From: a bacterium
GTDB taxonomy: Bacteria; Elusimicrobiota; Elusimicrobia; UBA1565; UBA9628
Length of the DNA: 56,016 nucleotides
Reading direction: 5' to 3'
Assembly: GCA_021822495.1 (NCBI GenBank)
Contig: JAKAQO010000010.1
Coordinates: 1-56,016, forward strand
Part shown: positions 1-6,296 of the stretch, in pieces
Layout of the letters: every line of letters begins with the position of its first letter
Numbering within the stretch: the stretch's first letter is position 1
Notes under the pieces: generated by a model
Database searches by the model: none
The model's input: only the letters and a program-made list of their open reading frames with translations
What the model was told of the DNA's origin: nothing
Made by a program: the position numbers and the translations under genes

Positions 1-62
1 ACCGCCAAAACCGCCGCCGCGTTTTTTTTCATCTCGCCGCGCTCACTCACAAGATTCTCCAT
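1..62 (-). CDS. 5' end of a gene running off the left edge
   Basis: Only about 20 codons are visible. An ATG at 62..60 opens a leftward frame beginning MENLVSERGEMKKNAAAV, with a second in-frame ATG at 32..30 (MKKNAAAV). The second start would give a lysine pair followed by an alanine-rich stretch, as at the start of a signal peptide. The frame has no stop before the edge. A well-formed promoter lies just upstream and a G-rich tract sits immediately before the first ATG. The function cannot be judged from this piece. Confidence 0.5.
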   Translation of the reverse strand, partial: MENLVSERGEMKKNAAAVLA

Positions 63-75
63 TTCCCCCGATTAG

Positions 76-104
76 TTTATAACCCCGCTTTTGAAATCTG
101 TCAA
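76..104 (-). promoter_or_regulatory. sigma70-type promoter for the left-edge gene
   Basis: On the minus strand TTGACA (104..99), a 17-nt spacer and TATAAA (81..76) form a near-consensus promoter 13 nt before the ATG at 62. Confidence 0.7.
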
Positions 105-137
105 GGGCCCACGCGATTTTTTACCGAATCCTTACTT

Positions 138-785
138 TTAATGCGAGCAGAGAACCGAGGGCTTTCCGCCGAAGAAATTGGTATTTTTACCAAGGCCGGG
201 ATGGGTGCAAAGAGAATAGACGACCGCGAGCGGATCATTTCCATAAATAAAATAATAATAGCGGCGGCTCTTGCCTTTTTTTACCGATACAACGCTTAAG
301 GTAAAATTGCAAACCATATCCTGCTGCGAGCATTGGGTTTTTTTCCGAAGGCAGGGCATAAAGTCTGACGATAGACGGGAGAAATGCCCTAGACGAAGCA
401 ATCGAAATATCTCGGGAAGGCTGTGCCCCTCCATGAGAGGCTTAGAAAAAACCGAACTATACATCCGGATTCCTTTCTTGACATGAAATTCCCGGCAAGA
501 AGGCGAAGAATCATCCGGCGTCCGAACAAAACCCTGCTTATTGCCTTCGGCCACGTTTCTCAGCGCGTAAAGTTCCATCACCTTCGAAATATATCCCTGG
601 CGGAACTTAGAGGGCAAGTTTTTTTCGCCGACCGCCAAAAAAGCGGGCACCAAATCGGGGTTGAGACTTTTGGTCGGGGTTTTCAAGAAATATTTCACTA
701 GTTTTATTTGATCAGGACTGGCCTTTGCGTGGAGAAAAGCTGGGAACAAAAAAAACAAAACGGTCAAGATTAATTTCTTATTCAT
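138..785 (-). CDS. hypothetical exported protein, last gene of the lspA-recA-xerC cluster
   Basis: A 215-aa protein with a clear signal peptide: MNKK, a hydrophobic core (LILTVLFFLFPAFL), then HAKA. The mature part is basic, contains six cysteines and has no motif I recognise. Its ATG (785..783) overlaps the xerC stop (784..782) as ATGA, so it is probably translationally coupled to xerC and is the last gene of the leftward cluster. The envelope location is inferred from the signal peptide; the function is unknown. Confidence 0.75.
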   Translation of the reverse strand: MNKKLILTVLFFLFPAFLHAKASPDQIKLVKYFLKTPTKSLNPDLVPAFLAVGEKNLPSKFRQGYISKVMELYALRNVAEGNKQGFVRTPDDSSPSCREFHVKKGIRMYSSVFSKPLMEGHSLPEIFRLLRLGHFSRLSSDFMPCLRKKTQCSQQDMVCNFTLSVVSVKKGKSRRYYYFIYGNDPLAVVYSLCTHPGLGKNTNFFGGKPSVLCSH

Positions 786-1690
786 GGCCTTGGGTGAAAG
801 CGCTCATGGGCTTTTTTAAGCCCCGAGCGATCGACCGAGGTATAAATTTCGGTCGTGGACAAGCTCGCGTGCCCTAGAAGTTCCTGCACCGATCTTAAAT
901 CCGCGCCGTTTTGAAGCAGATGCGTCGCGAAGGAATGGCGGAACAAATGAGGGTGAAGATTGGAAATCCCGACCTTCCGCCCCAAATCTCTCATCTCCCG
1001 CCAAAATTGAACGCGGCTCAACTTTTTTCCTCTTCGGCTGAGGAAAAATTCCGCAGCATCCTGACGGGGAAAACGAGCGTCTCTTAACTCCGCATACCTT
1101 TTCAGCCAGGCAATTGCCGTCGCGTGAATGGGAATAAGCCTCTCTTTAGAACCCTTGCCGAAAACCCGCACCCAGCCGTCCTGGAAATTAATGGCATCTG
1201 ATTTTAAGGCCAAAATCTCGGAAACCCGCATTCCGGCGGCATAAAGAAGTTCAAGCATCGCGCGCCTTCTTAATTCCTCAAAAGTCTTAAAATCTTCCGC
1301 CCGCAGGAGGGATTCAACCTCCGGAACCGAGAGAGTTTTCGGCAAACGCTGGGGCATTTTGGGGGAACGAAAAGAAGCCGCCGGGCTTTTTTCTATTTTT
1401 TTATCGGAGACGAGAAAAACGTAGAAAGATTTAATCGCCTCCATTTTCCGAAACAAAGACGCGGCGGAGAGATTCTTTTCGGTTTTGAGTTTCCAGAAAT
1501 AATTCTCAAGGGCCCGGGAATCAATTTTTTCAAACGCAATTCCAGCCTTCTTTAAATGGGCCGCGAATTGCCTTAAGTCCGAAAGATAGGCCTCAACCGT
1601 GTTGGGAGAAAGACCGCGCTCAAGACGGATATAGCGCGAGTATTCCTCCAGCCAAGGCAAAGGCCCAGAGGCCGCCTCCTCTTCCAACAC
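782..1690 (-). CDS. xerC: XerC/XerD-type tyrosine site-specific recombinase
   Basis: A 302-aa protein, the usual Xer length. The N-terminal SAM-like core-binding domain (about residues 13-105) is followed by the catalytic domain with the full set of active-site residues: Arg155 in AAGMRVSEIL, the beta-hairpin lysine in GKGSKER (179-182), His248 and Arg251 in HLFRHSF, His274 in LGHASLST and the nucleophile Tyr283 in TTEIYTSVD. Xer recombinases resolve chromosome dimers at dif. It follows recA by 6 nt and overlaps the next gene by 4 nt, so it sits in a housekeeping recombination cluster and not in an integron or phage. XerC and XerD cannot be told apart by eye; the xerC name is provisional. Confidence 0.9.
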   Translation of the reverse strand: MLEEEAASGPLPWLEEYSRYIRLERGLSPNTVEAYLSDLRQFAAHLKKAGIAFEKIDSRALENYFWKLKTEKNLSAASLFRKMEAIKSFYVFLVSDKKIEKSPAASFRSPKMPQRLPKTLSVPEVESLLRAEDFKTFEELRRRAMLELLYAAGMRVSEILALKSDAINFQDGWVRVFGKGSKERLIPIHATAIAWLKRYAELRDARFPRQDAAEFFLSRRGKKLSRVQFWREMRDLGRKVGISNLHPHLFRHSFATHLLQNGADLRSVQELLGHASLSTTEIYTSVDRSGLKKAHERFHPRP

Positions 1691-1696
1691 CGAAAA

Positions 1697-2794
1697 CTAG
1701 CGGCTGGCCACAGCGGCTTTACCAGTGGGCGCGGGAGAAGCTTTCACCTCTTTTCCGTCCTTCAAAGCCGGCGCCCCATTCTCAGCGGGAGCGGTTGCCG
1801 CCAAGAACTTGGCCTTAAGGGCCTTCTCGATTTTAGAGGCCATTTCTGGATTATCCTTAAGCGTCGCTTTGGCGTTCTCGCGGCCCTGGCCGAGGCGTTC
1901 ATTGCCGTACAAAAACCACGAACCCGATTTCTCGATAATCTGGGCCTCAACCGCCGTATCCAAAAGCCCGCCTTCCTTGGAAACCCCATGGCCGTGAATC
2001 ATGTCAAATTCCGCCGTTCGGTAAGGCGGGGCGACCTTATTTTTAACCACCTTCACTCTGGTCCGCGCGCCGATGACGACGTCTCCTTCTTTAATCGTCT
2101 CCGCTTTGCGAATTTCAAGGCGCATGGTAGCGTAAAACTTCAAGGCCAAACCCCCGGTCGTCGTCTCCGGGTTCATATAAGAAGGAACGCCAATTTTATT
2201 GCGAATTTGATTGATGAAGATAAGGCAAGTTCGACTCTGGGACACGGCAGCAGTGAGTTTCCGAAGGGCCTGGCTCATGAGACGCGCTTGAAGACCGACA
2301 TGACTGTCTCCCATCTCGCCGTCAATCTCGGCTTTGGGAACCAAGGCCGCGACAGAATCGACGACGATGATATCCACTGCGCTTGAGCGCGTTAGTTTTT
2401 CGGTAATTTCCAAAGCTTCTTCTCCCGAATCCGGCTGAGAAATGAGAAGGCTGTCGACGTCCACGCCTAGTTGGCGGGAATAAGCCGGGTCCATGGCGTG
2501 CTCAGCGTCAATATAGGCGGCGGTTCCGCCCATTTTCTGAGCTTGCGCGACCGCCTCAAGGGCCAAGGTGGTTTTTCCGGAAGATTCCGGCCCGTAAATT
2601 TCAATGATACGCCCCCGCGGGAAACCGCCGACTCCCAAGGCGAGATCGAGGGGCAAAATTCCAGTGGGAATCGCTTCAACCTTGATTTTTGCCGCGCGCT
2701 CTCCCATGCGCATGATGGATTCTTTTCCATAAGACTTCTCGATTTGAGACAACGCCAACTCTAAAGCCTTTCCCTTCTCGCTCGTTGTTTGCAT
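1697..2794 (-). CDS. recA: RecA recombinase
   Basis: RecA, the DNA-dependent ATPase of homologous recombination and the SOS response. I place the start at the ATG 2794..2792 ([15 protein letters not shown]), giving 365 aa: it matches the family start and has a strong Shine-Dalgarno (AAAGGGGG) just upstream, whereas the open frame extends 37 codons further without family similarity. Walker A is GPESSGKT (68-75), the Walker B region is [14 protein letters not shown], loop L1 is [16 protein letters not shown], and the L2 region is NQIRNKIGV followed by MNPETTTGG. The C-terminal tail is Ala/Lys-rich and, unlike many RecAs, not strongly acidic. No convincing LexA box was seen upstream. Confidence 0.97.
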   Translation of the reverse strand: MQTTSEKGKALELALSQIEKSYGKESIMRMGERAAKIKVEAIPTGILPLDLALGVGGFPRGRIIEIYGPESSGKTTLALEAVAQAQKMGGTAAYIDAEHAMDPAYSRQLGVDVDSLLISQPDSGEEALEITEKLTRSSAVDIIVVDSVAALVPKAEIDGEMGDSHVGLQARLMSQALRKLTAAVSQSRTCLIFINQIRNKIGVPSYMNPETTTGGLALKFYATMRLEIRKAETIKEGDVVIGARTRVKVVKNKVAPPYRTAEFDMIHGHGVSKEGGLLDTAVEAQIIEKSGSWFLYGNERLGQGRENAKATLKDNPEMASKIEKALKAKFLAATAPAENGAPALKDGKEVKASPAPTGKAAVASR

Positions 2795-2837
2795 GGTTTT
2801 ATCCCCCTTTCCGACGTTAGTTAAGACTATTCTACTT

Positions 2838-2866
2838 ATTATACGGCTAAACGCCCTAAAAAGTTC
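2838..2866 (-). promoter_or_regulatory. possible recA promoter inside the lspA 3' end
   Basis: A perfect TATAAT (2843..2838) overlaps the lspA stop codon, with a weak -35 (GAACTT, 2866..2861) at 17 nt. It would give a leader of about 35 nt carrying the recA Shine-Dalgarno. recA could therefore be transcribed independently of lspA. Confidence 0.4.
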
Positions 2867-3372
2867 CCTCCCTTTTCTTCTTTTTGAAATCCCCAGGCCA
2901 AACACGCGGCCCCAACCGTGATACAGGAATCGGCCACGTTAAAGACCGGCCAATAATGAAGGTAGAGAAAATCAACGACGTAACCGTAAGCAATGCGGTC
3001 ATAGAGATTTCCCAGGGCCCCGGCAGTCACCAGCAAAAGCCCCGCCTGAATCCAATAATTTTTAGCGCGCCAATTCCACTGAAGAAACAAGAGAACCGGC
3101 AAAAGAAGACAGGTGATAATCGTAAAGAAAAGATTTTGATGGTGGCCGAGGCCAAAGGCCATGCCCGTATTTTCAACATAGGTGAGTGAAAAGAAAGGCA
3201 AAATGGGGATAAAGCCGACCGCGCGCAAATCCGTCATGGCCCAGATTTTAGTCCAGCGGTCGATCCCCACAAGACCCGCCAGGGAAAAAAATTTGAGCGT
3301 CCAAACGCCAAGGGATTTTGTTTTATTCAATGAAATTAAACCGCTTTTGAAATTATAGAATAAAAGCCCCAT
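2839..3372 (-). CDS. lspA: lipoprotein signal peptidase (signal peptidase II)
   Basis: A polytopic inner-membrane aspartic protease that removes the signal peptide of prolipoproteins. Family landmarks in order: DRWTK near the first membrane segment, [19 protein letters not shown] with one catalytic Asp, and [18 protein letters not shown] with the second. Four hydrophobic segments are visible. The frame is open upstream to 3465, but that part encodes no family sequence and overlaps the divergent gene. ATG 3372 gives 177 aa; a TTG at 3330..3328 ([10 protein letters not shown]) gives a more typical charged N-terminus and is a serious alternative. A TATAAT lies at 3357..3352. It is the first gene of the leftward lspA-recA-xerC cluster. 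Confidence 0.92.
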   Translation of the reverse strand: MGLLFYNFKSGLISLNKTKSLGVWTLKFFSLAGLVGIDRWTKIWAMTDLRAVGFIPILPFFSLTYVENTGMAFGLGHHQNLFFTIITCLLLPVLLFLQWNWRAKNYWIQAGLLLVTAGALGNLYDRIAYGYVVDFLYLHYWPVFNVADSCITVGAACLAWGFQKEEKGGNFLGRLAV

Positions 3373-4180
3373 GACGCTTTTAGGAATTTTTCTCGCGCTC
3401 CTTCTCGGCCCCGCCGCGCCCGGGCTTTGGGCGCAGACGACAGCTTCTCTTCCGGGCGGCGACACGCAAGTGCCTACTCCCCAGGAAATTCAACAGGGTC
3501 GAAAAAATTGGGGCATGGACCTGGGATTTGGGGGCAGCTTCGTTCAAGGGCAAACTACGGACAATTCCTTAAACGGAAACTTCGACGCTTTTAAGACCCT
3601 GTCTCCCGACCGCTCGGAGGCTTATCTCAACGGAGAATTCATCAATAACACCGTCAATTCCAACAGCATCGTCAATCAAGGCTCCTTGACCGCTCTCTAC
3701 AATAACCGGCTTTTTCTCCCCAAGGCTTTCAAATTCTTCGTTTATGACACCGAGGCCTATAACAATCTCTTTCAGCTCAATTACCGCACGACCAACATGG
3801 CCGGCATTTGTCTTGATGACCTGCGTCTTGGTTCCTCCCTTCAAACGCTCAGCCTCGCCGTGGGCCAGGAACACGAGGACTTTAACACGGGAAAAAGCGA
3901 CACGACCGGGCGCGCGGTCTTTCACGATGAGTTCAAAATGAAGATTTCAAAAACGGCGCGCATCCACGCCGATTTTTTCTACATGCCCGCGCTTATCGCG
4001 GCGAGCAATTACCGGCTTTCGGGGGAAATCAGCCTGGAAACTCTGATCTGGGCCAAATTCTTGGGGCTTAAAGTCGCCTGGGAAGATGAATACGACAGCT
4101 ATCTGCGCCAGTATGCTCCGGTCGCGAGCCTCAATTATTCCGTTTGGACCACCGCGCTGACCTACCATTTCGGAACCTAG
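3371..4180 (+). CDS. DUF481-family outer-membrane beta-barrel protein
   Basis: A 269-aa protein with a signal peptide ([22 protein letters not shown]) and a mature part of alternating polar/hydrophobic strands ending in WTTALTYHFGT. This matches the DUF481 (YdiY-like, salt-induced outer-membrane protein) family: an early GGSFVQGQTTDNSLNGN segment and a final aromatic strand. Role in the outer membrane unknown. Its ATG (3371-3373) shares the palindrome CATG with the lspA ATG on the other strand. A TAGAAT hexamer 9 nt upstream fits the leaderless pattern of this window. The next gene starts 9 nt after its stop, suggesting a two-gene unit. Confidence 0.75.
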   Translation: MTLLGIFLALLLGPAAPGLWAQTTASLPGGDTQVPTPQEIQQGRKNWGMDLGFGGSFVQGQTTDNSLNGNFDAFKTLSPDRSEAYLNGEFINNTVNSNSIVNQGSLTALYNNRLFLPKAFKFFVYDTEAYNNLFQLNYRTTNMAGICLDDLRLGSSLQTLSLAVGQEHEDFNTGKSDTTGRAVFHDEFKMKISKTARIHADFFYMPALIAASNYRLSGEISLETLIWAKFLGLKVAWEDEYDSYLRQYAPVASLNYSVWTTALTYHFGT

Positions 4181-4189
4181 AGAAATATC

Positions 4190-4681
4190 GTGAAAGAAAA
4201 CGTCATCTCTATTTGGAACAATGGATTGACGACAAGCTTAAATCAGGGAGGATTCCAGGCCCATCGCGTGGTTGTCGGAGTGACTTCCCTGTGCGTCATC
4301 CTCGCTTCGGTTCCGCAAGCTGGCGCCTGGACGCGAGAAGGGAATATTCCCCATGTCTCTAGTCATACGCTTATGGGCCTCAAATCGCCTCTCGTCTTGG
4401 GAGTGAGATATCGCGACATGATCACGCCGCTTAAAGAAGCCGCAAAACGTCAACCCTCGCTCCTTGGCGGGAAACAAAAAAACAGCTCGGGTTTTTGGCG
4501 CATCAGAGAGGGACGTCCTCTGGAAACGGTGCTCTGGGGCAGCGGAGGCGCCATCGCGGGCAGTATCGCGGGCCCCATTGGAACCGTGATTGGCGCATCC
4601 ATTGGTTGCGTCATTGGACTCATCATCGGCACCGTCATACCGCGCGAACAGAAATCCCCTACCTTCCGCGACGAACCTTGA
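4190..4681 (+). CDS. hypothetical membrane protein with glycine-zipper C-terminus
   Basis: A 163-aa protein with a GTG start, 9 nt after the DUF481 gene. An internal hydrophobic segment (about residues 27-45, ending PQAGAW) could be a late signal anchor. The C-terminal third is a glycine-zipper (GSGGAIAGSIAGPIGTVIGASIG followed by VIGLIIGTVI), a pattern found in outer-membrane and pore-forming small proteins. The name rests only on this pattern. A shorter start near residue 25 is possible. Together with the upstream barrel it may be an envelope pair; the function is unknown. Confidence 0.6.
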   Translation: MKENVISIWNNGLTTSLNQGGFQAHRVVVGVTSLCVILASVPQAGAWTREGNIPHVSSHTLMGLKSPLVLGVRYRDMITPLKEAAKRQPSLLGGKQKNSSGFWRIREGRPLETVLWGSGGAIAGSIAGPIGTVIGASIGCVIGLIIGTVIPREQKSPTFRDEP

Positions 4682-4713
4682 AATTTACCACCTTAACTGG
4701 TAAAATTCAAGGT
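4678..4713 (+). promoter_or_regulatory. promoter with embedded inverted repeat for the first DUF4143 gene
   Basis: TTGAAA (4678-4683), 17-nt spacer, TAAAAT (4701-4706). A perfect 7-bp inverted repeat, TTTACCA (4684-4690) and TGGTAAA (4698-4704), fills the spacer and runs into the -10. The hexamer ends 7 nt before an ATG at 4714 that is followed after one codon by an in-frame TAG. Confidence 0.6.
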
Positions 4714-4752
4714 ATGCGCTAGCATCCAAGGAAAGTTCTTAAGGAAAGGGTT

Positions 4753-5862
4753 TTGCGCTCCATTCAAAATTCTCCCATCACCCTTTTAGCAGGGCCGCGC
4801 CAATGCGGGAAGACGACCCTGGCCAAGCGAATCGCCGAACGAAAGGACGCCGTTTTTTTCGATCTTGAGGATCCCGCGGTTCCACTGCAAAAAGAAACCC
4901 TCGGTCTGACCCTGCGCGGCTTGCGCGGCCTGGTCGTGATTGATGAATGTCAGAGAGAGCCGATGTTGTTTCCGCTCTTGAGGGTTCTGGCCGACCGCAA
5001 GCCTCTTCCGGCAAGGTTCTTGCTTTTGGGAAGCGCTTCTCCCGAGCTCGCGGGCCGAGCTTCCGAGTCTCTCGCGGGCCGAGTTCGCCATGTCGACATG
5101 GGGGGCTTTATCTTGGAAGAAGCGGGAGCGCCCGCGGCCGAAAAACTTTGGCTCAGAGGCGGATTGCCGATATCTTTTTTAGCGAAGTCCGAGGAGGAGA
5201 GTTTTCGTTGGCGGCTTGATTTTATTCGCGCTCATCTGGAAAGAGACATTCCCGCCCTGGGCATTCGCGTTCCCGCCGCGGCTTTGCGCCGATTTTGGAT
5301 GATGCTGTCCCATGTTCACGCGCAAACATGGAATTCCTCGGATATGGCGCGCTCCATGGGAACCCAGGAAGATACCGCGCGCAGATACTTGGATATTCTC
5401 TCGGGTTCCTTCATGATTCGGCAACTACAGCCGTGGTTTGAGAATCTCGGGAAAAGGCTGGTCAAGGCCCCCAAAATTTACTTTCGGGACAGCGGGCTTT
5501 TGCACGCTTTCCTGGGGCTGAAAACGCGGCGGGAAATGTTGACCTTTCCGCGTTTAGGTTTTTCTTGGGAAGGATTCATCTTGGAACAGATTATCGGGCG
5601 TTTTGACGCCGAGCGCAGCGCCTATTTTTATAAAACCCATGCCGGCGCCGAGCTTGATTTGATGATCCTCAAAGGCGGCCGGCGCTATGGATTTGAGATC
5701 AAATACGCGGACGCCCCAACCATGACGCGTTCCATGCACGTTGCCCTCGCGGACTTAAAACTTAAACGCTTGTGGGTGGTTTATCCCGGAACCCGCCGCT
5801 ACAAGCTCTCCAATTTGGTTGAAGCCCTGCCAAGCTCAGAACTCGCGGCGCTTAAAATTTAA
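4753..5862 (+). CDS. AAA+ ATPase with DUF4143 C-terminal domain (copy a)
   Basis: A 369-aa ATP-binding protein of the AAA_14/DUF4143 type: Walker A GPRQCGKTT near the N-terminus, Walker B LVVIDECQR, sensor-like LLLGSASPEL, a central helical/winged-helix part (SSDMARSMGTQEDTARRYLDIL), PKIYFRDSGLLHAFLG, and a C-terminal PD-(D/E)XK-like signature (AELDLMIL then GFEIK). The biological role of the family is unknown. The start used is TTG 4753, preceded by AAGGAAAGGG. An ATG at 4714 is in frame, at the position its promoter predicts, and the intervening codons (HPRKVLKERVLRSIQ) resemble family N-termini, but codon 3 is TAG. The gene may be nonsense-mutated and rescued by the TTG start. Confidence 0.85.
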   Translation: MRSIQNSPITLLAGPRQCGKTTLAKRIAERKDAVFFDLEDPAVPLQKETLGLTLRGLRGLVVIDECQREPMLFPLLRVLADRKPLPARFLLLGSASPELAGRASESLAGRVRHVDMGGFILEEAGAPAAEKLWLRGGLPISFLAKSEEESFRWRLDFIRAHLERDIPALGIRVPAAALRRFWMMLSHVHAQTWNSSDMARSMGTQEDTARRYLDILSGSFMIRQLQPWFENLGKRLVKAPKIYFRDSGLLHAFLGLKTRREMLTFPRLGFSWEGFILEQIIGRFDAERSAYFYKTHAGAELDLMILKGGRRYGFEIKYADAPTMTRSMHVALADLKLKRLWVVYPGTRRYKLSNLVEALPSSELAALKI

Positions 5863-5936
5863 AGAGCGGCCCTTAGGGCTTAAAAAAAATAAGACGCCCA
5901 TCTTGCCGGGGGCGATTTTGGGTTGCGCCTATTGAA

Positions 5937-6296
5937 TCAAGTTTTTCCCAAGTATTCCTTCAAGGCCAAGGCATGGTTATGAAGCAGGTCTTTCGCGGCA
6001 AAAAGAAGGGTCACGCGCTCTTTTTTTGCGCGTATGACAAGAGAGGAAACTTCTTGAGAGCGCGTTTTAAGCTCGGCGAAATAGCGCTTTTTAAATTCCG
6101 CCCACTTCTCAGGTTCATGATTAAACCAGCGTCTTAAAGAATCGCTGGGCGCGATTTCCTTAAACCACAAGTCTATTCTTGCAATTTCTTTAGAAAGTCC
6201 GCGCGGCCAAAGCCGGTCCACCAAAACGCGAAACCCGTCGGACTTTTCCGGCTCCTCATAAATACGCTTGATTTGAAAACCTTTTGATTTAGCCAA
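5937..6296 (-). CDS. DUF488 family protein (YeaO-like)
   Basis: The recognisable domain begins FQIKRIYEEP and contains the family hallmark DRLWPRG, then WFKEIAPSDSLRRWF, WAEFKKRY and a C-terminal LLFAAKDLLHNHALALKEYL. The open frame extends upstream to 6491, but that part lies over the ileS 3' end and is not DUF488-like. The best start is TTG at 6296..6294, overlapping the ileS stop by 8 nt and giving 119 aa, the usual length for the family. Translation is probably coupled to ileS. DUF488 proteins have no established function. Confidence 0.8.
   Translation of the reverse strand: MAKSKGFQIKRIYEEPEKSDGFRVLVDRLWPRGLSKEIARIDLWFKEIAPSDSLRRWFNHEPEKWAEFKKRYFAELKTRSQEVSSLVIRAKKERVTLLFAAKDLLHNHALALKEYLGKT

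Noticed and set aside
782-1690. The Xer-type recombinase as an integron or phage integrase driving the island
   Set aside because: It sits in a conserved-looking lspA-recA-xerC cluster 40 kb from the island, with no att-like or attC-like sites nearby.
2795-2866. LexA/SOS box in front of recA
   Set aside because: No convincing palindrome of a known LexA type was found between the -10 and the start.
2795-2905. Longer RecA with 37 extra N-terminal residues
   Set aside because: The extension is not RecA-like and lies upstream of a strong Shine-Dalgarno for the internal ATG.
5870-5892. GCCC-TTA-GGGC hairpin as terminator of DUF4143 copy a
   Set aside because: It is followed by A residues, not T, on the plus strand, and the stem is only 4 bp; not a convincing intrinsic terminator in either direction.
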